A stretch of 61,246 nucleotides of DNA. Source: Aeromonas caviae. Its GTDB lineage: Bacteria > Pseudomonadota > Gammaproteobacteria > Enterobacterales > Aeromonadaceae. Below, in pieces: positions 44,614 to 54,499 of this stretch (position 1 is the stretch's first letter; each line of letters starts with the position of its first letter). Location of the stretch: NCBI RefSeq assembly GCF_000819785.1, contig NZ_CDBK01000048.1:1-61246 (forward strand), read 5' to 3'. Position numbers and translations under genes: made by a program. The notes beneath the pieces are model-generated. The model saw only the letters and a program-made list of their open reading frames with translations. It had not been told where the DNA came from and made no database searches.

Positions 44614-44664
44614 AATTATCTTTATAATTCCGATAAGGAAGCCATATAATTCCGGTGCAATTAT
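44614..44664. promoter_or_regulatory. Array of AT-rich dyads between the purA paralogue and its LysR neighbour
   Basis: Two perfect dyads are present: AATTAT-CTTT-ATAATT (44614-44629) and ATAATT-CCGGTGC-AATTAT (44646-44664). In addition ATAATTCCG is directly repeated at 44624 and 44646, 22 bp (about two turns) apart. The second dyad has the T-N11-A spacing of LysR boxes. The layout fits a LysR tetramer bound at two sites. Confidence 0.65.
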
Positions 44665-44742
44665 CGACACCGCGCTCCCTTGCGTGGTGCCCGTGCCCTG
44701 GCGGCGCTGGCCCTGCCATCGACCCGGGAGAAGAGGAACCCC

Positions 44743-45645
44743 ATGCTGGACATTCACTGGCTGCACACCTTCGTCACCCTGGCCCGGTTGCAGCACTTCG
44801 GCCAGACGGCCACCGAACTGCACATGACGCAACCCAATGTGAGCCTGCACCTCAAGAACCTGGAGCAGGCGACCCGGGTCAAGCTGGTGGAGCGCAGCCC
44901 GTTTCGCCTGACCCAGGCGGGGGAGCGGCTGCTGCAAAGCGCCGAGCGCGCCATCAACGAGTTGCAGCTCTGCCAGTCCGATCTCAATGCCCTGAGCCAG
45001 TTGAGCCAGGGGACGCTCGCCATCGCCGCCAGCGACATCATCTCGCGCCTGCTGCTCATCCAGCCGTTCCAGCGCTTCAAGCAGGCCTTCCCCGGCATCG
45101 ACCTCACCCTGTTCAACACCACCTCGGATCAGGCGGCGGATCTGGTGCGGGCGGGCAAGGCGGATCTGGGCTTCGTGATGGCACAAAAGCGCAGCGAGCC
45201 GCTCTTCTACACCGAGTTGCAGCAGGTGACCTGGTGTGCCCTGGGGCACGGCCTGGCCCGCTGGCAGGCGCGGGCCAGCTCGGGGGAGAGCGATCCTCTG
45301 GACGAGCCGACCCTGATCCTGCTGGGGCACGACACCCGGACCCGGGCATTGATCGATCCCTCCCTGCCCCTGCTCGGCCTGCCGAGCTGCCGCATCATGG
45401 AGGTGGGGAGCGTGGATGCCCAGCTCGACTGGGCCGAGGCGGGCTTTGGCGTCGCCATCGTGCCGGATTTCTCCCTGCACCCCAGGCTCAAGCTGACCGC
45501 CCCGGTGACCCGGCTCACCGATTTTCCCGGTACCAGCCTGGGGTACGTGGTGCGCCAGAACCAGGTGCTGTCCCGGGCCATCAAGCAGCTGCTGCACTGG
45601 GTGGAGGAGGAGATCCAGAATCCGGCGCTGCTGCTGGCGCCGTGA
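44743..45645 (+). CDS. LysR-family transcriptional regulator
   Basis: The 300-residue regulator has an N-terminal HTH (DIHWLHTFVTLARLQHFGQTATEL, QPNVSLHLKNLEQATRVKL) and a LysR effector domain (GTLAIAASDIISRLLLIQPF, ADLGFVMAQKRSEPLFY). The ATG at 44743 follows GAGAAGAGGAA. It is transcribed away from the purA paralogue, the typical arrangement of a LysR regulator and its target; the effector is unknown. Confidence 0.9.
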   Translation: MLDIHWLHTFVTLARLQHFGQTATELHMTQPNVSLHLKNLEQATRVKLVERSPFRLTQAGERLLQSAERAINELQLCQSDLNALSQLSQGTLAIAASDIISRLLLIQPFQRFKQAFPGIDLTLFNTTSDQAADLVRAGKADLGFVMAQKRSEPLFYTELQQVTWCALGHGLARWQARASSGESDPLDEPTLILLGHDTRTRALIDPSLPLLGLPSCRIMEVGSVDAQLDWAEAGFGVAIVPDFSLHPRLKLTAPVTRLTDFPGTSLGYVVRQNQVLSRAIKQLLHWVEEEIQNPALLLAP

Positions 45646-45670
45646 CAGGCCAGGCGCCCGTTCCCGATAA

Positions 45671-45701
45671 CCAAGAGGCCACCCCTGGGGTGGCCTCTTG
45701 G
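45671..45701. terminator. 31-nt palindromic bidirectional terminator
   Basis: CCAAGAGGCCACCCC, one T, GGGGTGGCCTCTTGG: 15-bp arms, 26 bp after the LysR stop and just before the TAXI gene stop on the other strand. Confidence 0.8.
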
Positions 45702-45708
45702 TTGGTGT

Positions 45709-47064
45709 TCATTGCCCGGCGGGGGTTGTGGTCCCCACCGCGTGGCTGGCCGGGCTGGCCGGCATGGCCTCCGGTGATGGCGCCTCCAGCGGCGTTGCCG
45801 ACGAGGCGGGCGCTTCAGGCGGGCTCAGGGGATGGCCTGGCGCCAGGGTTGCGCTGCCCGGTGTGGGCGGCTCGGTCAGGGCCGGGGCCTGGTTGGTGGA
45901 GGCCGCCCCCGAACTGGTTGAGAGGGTCGCGGCGGTCGGCTGCTCCGGCAAGGTGTCGGACCCCTCCAGTGGCGCGGTGCCTTCCTGGGGGCCTGCCCCA
46001 TCGGTCGGTGTGGCCGCGCTGCTCGCCGGGGGCAAGGTTGGCAGGGCGCCCGAGGTCGCCCCGGCCCCGGATGCCGTGAGGGTGTCCGCCGGGAGGGTGG
46101 GCACGGCATCCAGCATGCCGGGATGGAGCAGGGCGATGCTGCCCGCCTGCATGCCTTCCCAGGTGAGGGTGGTCAGTGCCGGATGCAGCCGGGTGAACTG
46201 CTTGAGCCGCTCGTTCAGCACGTCCCGCAGGGTGCGCACCTCGCTCTCGGGCAGGCTGGCCAGGGCCACCAGTTCGGCGGTGACGGCGAAGGTATTGACG
46301 CCGCTTGTCTGCCCCGGATAGAGGTTGGCGCCGATGCGGCTGCGATCGTAGTAGGGGTGCTGCTTGAGCAGCTTGTCCACCTGTTCCCCCTCGATGGGAA
46401 TGAGGCGGGCCTGACAGCGGCCGGTGAGATCGCCGATGGCCTGATTGGGGTGACCGGCGACCACGAAGGCGGCATCCAGGGTGCCGTCACAGAGCCCCTC
46501 CAGCCGGTTGCCCGGGGAGATCACGGGCGGGCGGCTGAAGTCGGCGATCCGCCACCCCATGGCATCGAGCAGGGCCCGGCTGGTGACCCTGTCCCCGGAG
46601 TTGGGGGCGCCGACATCGACCCGCTTGCCCTTGATGTCGGCCAGGGTGGTGATGTTGCTGGTGGCGCTGGCAATCAGGGTCAGGGACTCCTTGTGGAGCC
46701 GCAAGAGGCTGCGCAGCTGATCGCCCGGGGCCTGGCCCGCGAAGGGGCCGCTGCCGTGCACCGCATGGTAGAGCACATCCGACTGCATCAGGGCGAGCTG
46801 TACCTCTCCCTTGGCGAGCGCCGCCAGATTGGCGATGGAGCCCGAGGTACTCTGCACCGTGCAGTGCAGGCCGTGGCGGGCACTCTCCTCGTTGAGCAGG
46901 CGGCAGATGGCCCCCCCTGTGGGGTAGTAGACGCCGTTGAGGGCTCCCGTACCGATGGTGACATAGGCGGGGGAGGCGAAGAGGGAGGGCGCCAGCACGG
47001 CCGCAAGCCAGGGCAGGGCGGTACGTGGCAGACGCAACAGGGCAGAGAAGGCGAATGGGCGCAT
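45709..47064 (-). CDS. TAXI-family solute-binding protein with long low-complexity tail
   Basis: The first 320 or so residues are a TAXI-type (TRAP transporter) periplasmic receptor: a signal peptide (residues 1-30), then VTIGTGALNGVYYPTGGAICRLLN, STSGSIANLAAL, DVGAPNSGDRVT and the segment after TWEGMQAGSIALLHPGML. Residues 322-451 form a tail of Pro, Ala, Ser, Thr and Gly with no Lys, Arg, Cys or aromatic residue. No TRAP permease gene is adjacent, so the receptor is an orphan here. The ATG at 47064 is chosen because it leaves a clean signal peptide; an ATG 15 codons upstream is possible. Solute unknown. Confidence 0.85.
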   Translation of the reverse strand: MRPFAFSALLRLPRTALPWLAAVLAPSLFASPAYVTIGTGALNGVYYPTGGAICRLLNEESARHGLHCTVQSTSGSIANLAALAKGEVQLALMQSDVLYHAVHGSGPFAGQAPGDQLRSLLRLHKESLTLIASATSNITTLADIKGKRVDVGAPNSGDRVTSRALLDAMGWRIADFSRPPVISPGNRLEGLCDGTLDAAFVVAGHPNQAIGDLTGRCQARLIPIEGEQVDKLLKQHPYYDRSRIGANLYPGQTSGVNTFAVTAELVALASLPESEVRTLRDVLNERLKQFTRLHPALTTLTWEGMQAGSIALLHPGMLDAVPTLPADTLTASGAGATSGALPTLPPASSAATPTDGAGPQEGTAPLEGSDTLPEQPTAATLSTSSGAASTNQAPALTEPPTPGSATLAPGHPLSPPEAPASSATPLEAPSPEAMPASPASHAVGTTTPAGQ

Positions 47065-47212
47065 AGTGGACCGAAACCGTGGCTGAACATAAGGAGGAGG
47101 CGGGCTCATCCGGTGATGAGCCTCATCTTATCCGTATCAGACGGGAAGCTGAACGGATTTTACCGCTTTTGCGCGCACCGGGCGGCCTGGGGCCGCCGCC
47201 CGGGACGGTTCG

Positions 47213-48352
47213 CTAGCGGGTCTGGAGAATGGCTTTCTCCATGCGGGCCAGGGCCTCGGTGAGACGGGCCCGGGTGCAACCAAAGTTGAGCCGCACGAAC
47301 TGGCCGTTGCCGAACTGGGCTCCGGGGGAGAGACCCACGCCCGCCTGTTCGAAGAAGGCGACGGGATCGTCCAGCCCCAGGGCGCTCATGTCGATCCAGG
47401 CGAGGTAGGTGGCCTGGTTGCGGGCCAGCTTGACGCCGGGCCAGCGGGCCACGGCCTGCTCGATCAGGGCCAGATTGCCGGTCAGGTAGTCGAGCTGTTC
47501 ATTCAGCCACTGCTCGCCCCCCTCATAGGCCGCCTCGGCCGCCACGAACCCCAGCAGATTGACGTCGGCGCTGATGCCGCGCATCGCCTGTTGCAGCTTG
47601 AGCCGCAGGCGGGCATTGGGGATCACGGCGAAGGAGCAGCACAGGCCCGCGATGTTGAAGGTCTTGCTCGGCGCCATCATGACGGCGGAGCGCTCGGCCG
47701 CCTCCGGGCTCAGGGCACCATAGGGGATGTGGCGGGCATCTTTGTCCAGCAGCAGATCGCAGTGGATTTCGTCGGAGCAGATCACCAGGTTGTGGCGCTC
47801 GGCGATGGCGTCGATGGCCAGCAGCTCTTCCCGGGTGAAGACGGTGCCACCCGGGTTGTGGGGGTTGCACAGCAGCAGCAGATCCGCCGAGGGGGCCTGA
47901 CGCTCAAGCTCTTCGAGATCCAGCACCCAGCGGCCTTCTTCCTCCACCACGGGGACGGTGAGCAGGGGGCGGTCATTGAACCCCGGCGCCTGCAGGAAGG
48001 GGTAGTAGACCGGCTTGGGGGTGATGATGCCGCGCCCGTGCTGGCTCCAGGCCTTGCAGGCGAGATTGAGGCCCGGCACCACCCCGGGCAGGAAGACGAG
48101 CCATTCGGGCTGGATGGTCCAGCCATAGCGGCTGGCCAGACGCGATACGATGAGTTCGATGAGCCGGGGAGAGGGGCGCGAATAGCCGAAGATGCCGTGG
48201 GCGACCCGTTTGGTGAGGGCCTCCAGTACGGCGGGGGGAGAGACGAAGTCGGTGTCTGCGACCCACATGGGCAGGACATCCTGGCCCTTGTATTTGTCCC
48301 ATTTCAGGCTCATGGTACCGCTGCGATCTATTTCCCGGTCAAAATCAAACAT
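47213..48352 (-). CDS. PatB/MalY-type PLP-dependent aminotransferase/cystathionine beta-lyase
   Basis: This fold-type I PLP enzyme of 379 residues begins MFDFDREIDRSGTMSLKWDKYKG, typical of the MalY/PatB group of C-S beta-lyases. It shows VLPMWVADTDF, NPHNPGGTVFTREELL and the PLP-lysine segment MMAPSKTFNIAGL, with the C-terminal arginine in QFVRLNFGCTRARL. The start is the ATG at 48352 behind AAGGAT. E. coli MalY also represses the maltose system, which cannot be inferred here. It is divergent from a sugar exporter gene and upstream of the TAXI gene. Confidence 0.9.
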   Translation of the reverse strand: MFDFDREIDRSGTMSLKWDKYKGQDVLPMWVADTDFVSPPAVLEALTKRVAHGIFGYSRPSPRLIELIVSRLASRYGWTIQPEWLVFLPGVVPGLNLACKAWSQHGRGIITPKPVYYPFLQAPGFNDRPLLTVPVVEEEGRWVLDLEELERQAPSADLLLLCNPHNPGGTVFTREELLAIDAIAERHNLVICSDEIHCDLLLDKDARHIPYGALSPEAAERSAVMMAPSKTFNIAGLCCSFAVIPNARLRLKLQQAMRGISADVNLLGFVAAEAAYEGGEQWLNEQLDYLTGNLALIEQAVARWPGVKLARNQATYLAWIDMSALGLDDPVAFFEQAGVGLSPGAQFGNGQFVRLNFGCTRARLTEALARMEKAILQTR

Positions 48353-48516
48353 GTTAAATCCTTGTACTGGCGCTGGATGGGCTTCCAATGTACGGACTTG
48401 GACGCCCCCCCGCAACCCTTGAGGTGGCTGTTGATAATGACATAAAATAGCCGCCGCCATACGCCAAGCCCGCCCGCATCTGGCTCCTTTTTTTCTTCCA
48501 TATCAATGGTATCTCT

Positions 48517-49689
48517 ATGAGTTTGCTGTCTGTTGCCCGCAAGAGGCCGGATCCCGTCTCTCTCTCGTTTCTCGCCGTGACCTTCATGACCGGGGTGGCG
48601 GTGGCGCTGCAGGTGCCGACCTTGAGCCTGTTTCTGGCCGAGGAGGTGCAGGTGCGCCCCTTCCTGGTGGGGCTCTTCTACACGGTGAACGCGGTGATCG
48701 GCATCCTCATCAGCCAGTGGCTCGGCCACCGCTCCGACAACAAGGGGGATCGCAAGCAGCTGATCCTGCGTTGCTGCTTCGCCGGCATCGTGCTCTCCCT
48801 GCTGTTTGCCTGGAACCGGCAGTACTGGTTGCTGGTGAGCCTGGGGGTGCTGCTGGCGAGCCTGACCGCCACCGCCAGCCCGCAGCTGTTCGCCCTGGCG
48901 CGGGAATACGCCGACAGCCGCAACAAACAGGCCGACATGTTCAGCTCGGTGCTGCGGGCCCAGTTCTCCCTGGCCTGGGTGATTGGGCCGCCCATCGCCT
49001 TCGCGCTCGCCATCGGTTACGGCTTTGAGGTGATGTATCTGGCCTCGGCGCTGGCCTATGTCATCTGCGCTTTCGTGGTGTGGCGCTGGCTTCCCTCCCT
49101 GCCGCTGCCGGTGATGGACAGCGAGGTGGAGCGGGTGAGCAGCTGGCGGGACCCGTCGGTGCGGGCGCTCTTCATCGCCTCCACCCTGATGTGGACCTGC
49201 AACAGCATGTACCTCATCAACATGCCCCTCTACATCACCCGCGAGCTGGGGCTGGAGGAGAAGCTGGCCGGTTTGCTGATGGGCACGGCGGCGGCCCTGG
49301 AGATCCCCTTCATGCTGCTGGCGGGCTACTACACCCGGCGCTTCGGCAAGCGGCCCATGATGCTGCTGGCGGTGCTGGCCGGGGTCGGTTTCTATGGCGG
49401 TCTTGTGACCCTGTCGAGCCAGCATGCCCTCATTGCGCTGCAACTGCTCAATGCCATCTTCATCGGCATCGTGGCCGGCATCGGCATGTCCTATTTCCAG
49501 GACTTGATGCCGGGGCGCGCCGGGGTGGCGACCACGCTCTTTTCCAACAGCATCCGCACCGGCTCCATCATGGCGGGGGCTATCGCGGGGACGGTGGCGG
49601 AGCTCTGGAGCTTCCACGGGGTCTTCATGGTGGCGGCGGCCCTGGCGCTGATGGCACTGGCCGCCTGCTGGCGGGTCCCCAACGTATAG
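48517..49689 (+). CDS. SetA/SotA-type sugar efflux transporter (MFS)
   Basis: This 390-residue MFS protein has about 12 hydrophobic helices and the SET-family features QVPTLSLFLAEEV, SQWLGHRSDNKGDRKQLIL and LFALAREYADSRNKQADMFSS. SET transporters export glucose, lactose and related sugars or analogues. The ATG at 48517 follows TATCAATGGTATCTCT with no strong ribosome binding site. It is divergent from the PatB/MalY gene. Confidence 0.9.
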   Translation: MSLLSVARKRPDPVSLSFLAVTFMTGVAVALQVPTLSLFLAEEVQVRPFLVGLFYTVNAVIGILISQWLGHRSDNKGDRKQLILRCCFAGIVLSLLFAWNRQYWLLVSLGVLLASLTATASPQLFALAREYADSRNKQADMFSSVLRAQFSLAWVIGPPIAFALAIGYGFEVMYLASALAYVICAFVVWRWLPSLPLPVMDSEVERVSSWRDPSVRALFIASTLMWTCNSMYLINMPLYITRELGLEEKLAGLLMGTAAALEIPFMLLAGYYTRRFGKRPMMLLAVLAGVGFYGGLVTLSSQHALIALQLLNAIFIGIVAGIGMSYFQDLMPGRAGVATTLFSNSIRTGSIMAGAIAGTVAELWSFHGVFMVAAALALMALAACWRVPNV

Positions 49690-49760
49690 GGGATGCAAAG
49701 GGGAGCCGATGTCCGGCTGTGCCGGCACCAGTGCCCCGGTCGTGCGGGGAAGAAGCGGCC

Positions 49761-50645
49761 TTACCTGGGGTTGTCTCCCTGGTATTCGATGCGCAGGCAG
49801 CGCAGCAGCAGCTCGGCCGCCGGCCCCAGCGCCTCCACCGAGGGGGTGAGCAGGTAGGTGTAGAGATAGCGCTCGTTGCCGCCGGTGAGGTCGAGCTGCA
49901 CCAGCGAGCCCTCGGCGAGCTCCTCCTGCACCAGGTGGCGGGGCACCCAGGCGTAACCCATGCCAAGGCGCACCATGTTGAGCACCTCATGATAGTGGGT
50001 CGCCTTCCAGCCGGTGTCGTCCGCATCGTTCCAGTCCACCGAGCGGTGGATGGGGGGATGCAGGCTTATCTGGTTGTGGCTGGCCAGCACCTCGGCGGTG
50101 ATGGGCTCTCCCTGCTCCGCAAGGGGGTGGCCCGCTGCGCACAGAGGAAGCAGACAGACTTCGTCCAGCGGCAGGCCGGTGCGATCCTGGGGCAGGTGCT
50201 CGGAGAGCATCAGATCTCCCGCCTGCAGCGCATTGAAGTGGCAGTGGATCCGCTCGTGCAGGTTGATGCGGCAACCGCGGCTGCGGGGATAGAAGTGGGC
50301 CAGCGCCCGGTAGAGGCGCTCCCGCGGCTGCACCACGGACACATAGAGGTTGATCTGCGGCTCCCACTGCCGCTCCAGGTTGTTGGCCAGGTTTTCCAGC
50401 TCTTCCACCTGCTGGCTGAGCTGGCGCGCCCGCTTGAGGAAGATCTCCCCCGCTGGCGTCAGCACCGCCTTGCGCCCCCGCACCTCCAGCAGGGCCACCC
50501 CCAGACTCTGTTGCAGCTTGGCAACCGCATGATTGAGGGAGGATTGGCTCTTGTTCAGCGCCTCGGCAGCCTGGGCATAACCGCCGCAGTCCACCACCGC
50601 CTGAAAGATCCGCCATTGCTCAAACGTGCTCTTGGGACGAAACAT
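49761..50645 (-). CDS. LysR-family transcriptional regulator
   Basis: The 294-residue regulator has an N-terminal HTH (TFEQWRIFQAVVDCGGYAQAAEALNKSQSSLNHAVAKLQ) and an effector domain starting near WEPQINLYVSVVQPRERL. It converges on the sugar exporter gene, with 71 bp between stops, and lies upstream of nothing obvious on its own strand. The target and effector are unknown. Confidence 0.9.
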   Translation of the reverse strand: MFRPKSTFEQWRIFQAVVDCGGYAQAAEALNKSQSSLNHAVAKLQQSLGVALLEVRGRKAVLTPAGEIFLKRARQLSQQVEELENLANNLERQWEPQINLYVSVVQPRERLYRALAHFYPRSRGCRINLHERIHCHFNALQAGDLMLSEHLPQDRTGLPLDEVCLLPLCAAGHPLAEQGEPITAEVLASHNQISLHPPIHRSVDWNDADDTGWKATHYHEVLNMVRLGMGYAWVPRHLVQEELAEGSLVQLDLTGGNERYLYTYLLTPSVEALGPAAELLLRCLRIEYQGDNPR

Positions 50646-50734
50646 AGTGCAACCTGTCTGGGGCCGATGGGATTCAACAGGGCGCGCCTTGGCACCCCCT
50701 CTTCACTGTAATCCCATCCGGTTGATTTGTTGAT

Positions 50735-51490
50735 TTATTTGGGCTGGGCCACGAAGGTCTTGCCGCTCTGGCCCTGACTGTCACGCCCCATCAGGTAGAG
50801 ATAGAGGGGCATCAGATCGGCCGGGGTCTTGAGGGTTTGCGGATCTTCCGCCGGGAAGGCGCTGGCCCGCATCCTGGTGCGGGTGCCGCCCGGGTTCAGG
50901 GTGTTGACCCGCACAGTGGTGTTCTCCAGCTCGTCCGCCAGCACCTCCATCATGCCTTCGACGGCGAACTTGGAAATGGCATAGGTGCCCCAGTAGGCGC
51001 GCCCCTTGCGGCCCACGCTGGAGGAGGTGTAGACGATGGACGCCTCGCCGTGCTCCTTGGCGGTCTGGCGAAGGAGGGGCAGCAGCGCCTGGGTCAGCAG
51101 GAATTCGGATTTGACGTTGACCTGCATCACCTCGTCCCACTCCTGCTCCTGAATGTGTTCGAACGGCGACAGGGTGCCGAGCAGCCCGGCGTTGAACAGC
51201 ACGCCGTCGAGGCGGCCGAACTGCTGAGCGAAGGTCTCCGCCATGCCGCGGTAGTGGGCGGCAGTAGCCCCTTTCAAGTCCACCGGCACGATGGCGGGCA
51301 GGGGGTGACCGGCCGCTTCAATCTGGTCGTAGACCGCCTCCAGCTTGGCACTGGTACGCCCGAGCAGGATCACGGTGGCGCCGTGGGCCGCATAGGTGAG
51401 GGCCGCTTCGCGGCCGATGCCGTCACCGGCACCCGTCACCAGAATGACCTTGTCCTTGAGCAGATCACGGGGGGCCTGATAGTCGAGCAT
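50735..51490 (-). CDS. yciK: Short-chain dehydrogenase YciK
   Basis: This NAD(P)-dependent SDR of 251 residues has the cofactor motif VTGAGDGIGREAA, NAG in LFNAGLLG, and the catalytic pattern S-Y-xxx-K (TSSSVGRKGRAYWGTYAISKF). It matches E. coli YciK from QAPRDLL to the C terminus. The ATG at 51490 has CAGGAG upstream. The yciK-sohB-topA order is as in E. coli; the substrate is unknown. Confidence 0.93.
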   Translation of the reverse strand: MLDYQAPRDLLKDKVILVTGAGDGIGREAALTYAAHGATVILLGRTSAKLEAVYDQIEAAGHPLPAIVPVDLKGATAAHYRGMAETFAQQFGRLDGVLFNAGLLGTLSPFEHIQEQEWDEVMQVNVKSEFLLTQALLPLLRQTAKEHGEASIVYTSSSVGRKGRAYWGTYAISKFAVEGMMEVLADELENTTVRVNTLNPGGTRTRMRASAFPAEDPQTLKTPADLMPLYLYLMGRDSQGQSGKTFVAQPK

Positions 51491-51714
51491 GTGGACTCCT
51501 GTTAACAATGCCTGGCGGCTTGGCGCAACGAATCGAGTGGGCAAGTGTACTGACCCGGCCCGGCAGTTGACCAGTATGAGACGGCAAAAATGTGAATAAA
51601 ACAGGGCGATAGCGTCGATCCCTCCGTCCTTGGCACGGGAGATGGCAGAGTTTTTGCGCGAGGGGGGCAAACTCCTTACTATGTGAAAAAACCGAACATA
51701 GCGCGGAGCATCAA

Positions 51715-52722
51715 GTGGCATTTTTGACCGAGTACGGCCTGTTTCTGGCCAAGACCCTCACCTTCCTGCTGGCCATCGGCGCCGTCATCCTGATGGTGGC
51801 GAGCAGCCGCCAGCCCAAATCCCGCAAGGGGGAGCTGGTGGTGACCGATCTCTCCGGCGAGCTGGAGCAGGGGCGCCATCAACTGCAGGCAGCCCTGGCG
51901 GGCAAGGCCGAGCGCAAGCAGATGGAGAAGACCCGCAAGGCCGAGCACAAGGCCAAAGCCAAGGGGGAGGATGAGCGCAGCCGGCTGTTCGTCATCGACT
52001 TCAACGGCAGCATGGATGCCAAGGAAGTGGCCTCCCTGCGGGAAGAGGTGAGTGCCGTGATAGGCGTGGCCCGGCCCGGGGACGAGGTGCTGCTGCGCCT
52101 CGAATCCGGCGGCGGTGTGGTGCATGGCTACGGCCTGGCCGCCTCCCAGTTGCAGCGGCTGCGGGACAAGGACATCACGCTGACCGTGGCCATCGACAAG
52201 GTGGCGGCGAGCGGTGGCTACATGATGGCCTGCGTCGCGGACAAGATCCTGGCGGCGCCGTTCGCCATCGTCGGATCCATTGGTGTCATTGCCCAGATGC
52301 CGAACTTCAACAAGCTGCTCAAGAAGCACGACATCGAATTCGAGATGCACACCGCAGGCCAGTACAAGCGCACCATCACCATGTTCGGCGAGAACGACGA
52401 TCTGGGGCGGGAGAAGTTTCGCGAGGAGCTGGGGGCCATCCACGAACAGTTCAAGGCCTTTGTGGCCGAGCACAGACCCGGTCTCGACATCGACAAGGTG
52501 ACCACCGGCGAGCATTGGCTGGCGAGCCAGGCCAAGCAGCTCGGACTGGTGGATGCGCTTTGCACCAGCGATGACTACCTGCTGGCCCAGGCCAGCCATC
52601 ACAAGGTGGTCGGCATCCGCTACAGCAAACCCAGGAGCCTGACCCAGAAGCTTGGCAAGCAGGCGGCACTGGGGCTGGAGGCCGGCCTTGGTCGGCTGTG
52701 GCAACAAAGCCCCTGGCGCTGA
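51715..52722 (+). CDS. sohB: SohB inner-membrane serine protease (S49)
   Basis: The 335-residue SohB has an N-terminal membrane helix (residues 6-29), a charged Lys/Glu-rich coiled stretch, and the S49 catalytic domain with the serine in DKVAASGGYMMAC and the lysine in AGQYKRTITMFGEN. The start is a GTG at 51715 with GGAG 7 bp upstream. In E. coli SohB suppresses a degP mutant when overexpressed. It is divergent from yciK. Confidence 0.93.
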   Translation: MAFLTEYGLFLAKTLTFLLAIGAVILMVASSRQPKSRKGELVVTDLSGELEQGRHQLQAALAGKAERKQMEKTRKAEHKAKAKGEDERSRLFVIDFNGSMDAKEVASLREEVSAVIGVARPGDEVLLRLESGGGVVHGYGLAASQLQRLRDKDITLTVAIDKVAASGGYMMACVADKILAAPFAIVGSIGVIAQMPNFNKLLKKHDIEFEMHTAGQYKRTITMFGENDDLGREKFREELGAIHEQFKAFVAEHRPGLDIDKVTTGEHWLASQAKQLGLVDALCTSDDYLLAQASHHKVVGIRYSKPRSLTQKLGKQAALGLEAGLGRLWQQSPWR

Positions 52723-52740
52723 GGCGTCTTGTTGAATGAA

Positions 52741-52770
52741 AAAAGAGAGCCGGGCATTGCCCGGCTTTTT
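52741..52770 (+). terminator. Terminator of sohB
   Basis: AGCCGGGC, loop ATT, GCCCGGCT, then five T, 25 bp after the stop. Confidence 0.9.
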
Positions 52771-52886
52771 GATGGCTTTGTTGCGGCTTGGCACCTGTCT
52801 ACGAGCTGTCGCGAGAAGCCGTCAGCAAGGGAAAGAGCAGTGCAGGAGTCTTGAACGCGACCTGGCAGTCAGATCGTGACAGATCC

Positions 52887-54224
52887 TCAGCGCTGGAAGG
52901 GGTAGACGGAGCCGAGTTTCAGGATCTGGGTCAGCTCGTCCAGGGCGGTGCGGGTCTCCAGCACCAGGGAGGGGTCCCGCAGATCGTCCAGCGCCAGGCT
53001 GTCGCGATAGTGCTTCTCGACCCACTGATCCAGGCGGGCAAACTGGCTGTCGGTGATGAGGCAGGCCGGGTTGACCGCGGCGAGCTCGGTGTCGTTCATG
53101 GCGACCCGCAGGCGCAGACAGGCGGGGCCGCCGCCGTTTCTCATGCTCTGCTTCACGTCCATGTAGTGGACGTCCTTGATGGGGGTGCCCAGGGTCACCA
53201 GCCTGGCCAGATAGGCGGACACCGCCGGGTTGTCGCGGCATTCGGTGGGGGCGATGATCGCCATCTCGCCGGATGGCAGGGTGAGGATCTGGGTGTTGAA
53301 CAGGTAGGATTTCACCGCATCCTGCACCGACACTTCGCTGGTCGGCACTTCGATGAAGTGCAGTTCCCCGTCGCCGAATTTGGTACGCACCTCGGCCAGC
53401 GCCGCCTCGGTATGGAGGAACGCCTGCTGGTGGAAGAAGAGCACGTTCTGGTTGCCCACCGCGATGACGTCGTTGTGGAACACCCCCTGATCGATCACGT
53501 CCGGGTTCTGCTGAATGAAGACCGCGCTCTCATCCCCCAGGCCATGCAGGCGGGCGATGGCCTGGCTCGCCTCCAGGGTCTGGCGGGCCGGATAGCGTTT
53601 GGGGGCGGGCTGGGAGACGTCGAAGGCGCTGCGGCCATAGACGAACAGCTCGACCCCCGCTTCGCCATAGGCGCGGCACAGCCGGGTGTGGTTGGCGGCG
53701 CCTTCGTCACCGAAGTGGTCGTTCTCCGGCAGATGTTGGTGGTGATAGAAGTGGCGATCGTTGTTGAACACGGCCCGCAGGATGCGCCCGGTGACCTCGG
53801 GCTCCAGGGAGCGGTGGAACTTGTTGGTCAGGTTGGCGGGGGTGAAGTGAATGCGGCCATCCTGGGTGTCGGCGCTCGGGGAGACGGTGGCGGCGTTGGC
53901 AGTCCACATGCTGGAGGCGGAGTAGCAGGCGGCCAGCACGGCGGGGGCCTGTCTGGCAGCCTGGGCCAGGACGCTGGCGTCGTTGCCGGTGAAGCCCAGG
54001 CGGCGCAGGGTCGCGAGATCCGGTCTCTCCTGTGGCGCCAGCACGCCCTGCACCATGCCGAGGTCGGTCAGCGCCTTCATCTTGCGCAGCCCCTGCTTGG
54101 CCGCTTCCTTGGGGTTGGAGGCCTCTTTGGCGTTGCTCTGGGAGGCGACGTTGCCATAGGAGAGGCCGGCATAGTTGTGGGTGGGGCCGACCAGGCCGTC
54201 GAAGTTGACCTCGAAGTGCTTCAT
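52887..54224 (-). CDS. astB: N-succinylarginine dihydrolase
   Basis: AstB is the second step of the arginine succinyltransferase pathway, turning succinylarginine into succinylornithine, CO2 and ammonia. The 445-residue protein begins [25 protein letters not shown] and has the nucleophile cysteine in [13 protein letters not shown] and the histidines [11 protein letters not shown] and [10 protein letters not shown]. The ATG at 54224 has AAGGATG upstream. No other ast gene is near, so the pathway is split in this genome. It is divergent from topA and converges on sohB. Confidence 0.96.
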   Translation of the reverse strand: MKHFEVNFDGLVGPTHNYAGLSYGNVASQSNAKEASNPKEAAKQGLRKMKALTDLGMVQGVLAPQERPDLATLRRLGFTGNDASVLAQAARQAPAVLAACYSASSMWTANAATVSPSADTQDGRIHFTPANLTNKFHRSLEPEVTGRILRAVFNNDRHFYHHQHLPENDHFGDEGAANHTRLCRAYGEAGVELFVYGRSAFDVSQPAPKRYPARQTLEASQAIARLHGLGDESAVFIQQNPDVIDQGVFHNDVIAVGNQNVLFFHQQAFLHTEAALAEVRTKFGDGELHFIEVPTSEVSVQDAVKSYLFNTQILTLPSGEMAIIAPTECRDNPAVSAYLARLVTLGTPIKDVHYMDVKQSMRNGGGPACLRLRVAMNDTELAAVNPACLITDSQFARLDQWVEKHYRDSLALDDLRDPSLVLETRTALDELTQILKLGSVYPFQR

Positions 54225-54499
54225 GATCACATCCTTTCGATTTTTATATGGGGAGCGGTTCCTTCCGCGCACAAAGCTGCGGTGTGCGGCCATTATAAAG
54301 AGATTTCATCCTTTGTAACAAGCTGATAACCAGAATGGGTTTTTATGTCACAAGGGTGGCTGGATATGTCATTTCCAATCTAAAAAAGGGGGGGATATAG
54401 CATAAAAACAAAAAAGCGGTTGCTTCCCGCGCCCCGGCTTCGCATTAATAAATAAAGAAGCAGGGCGGTTCGGGCTGTCGGGCAAATTGACCCGCAAGA

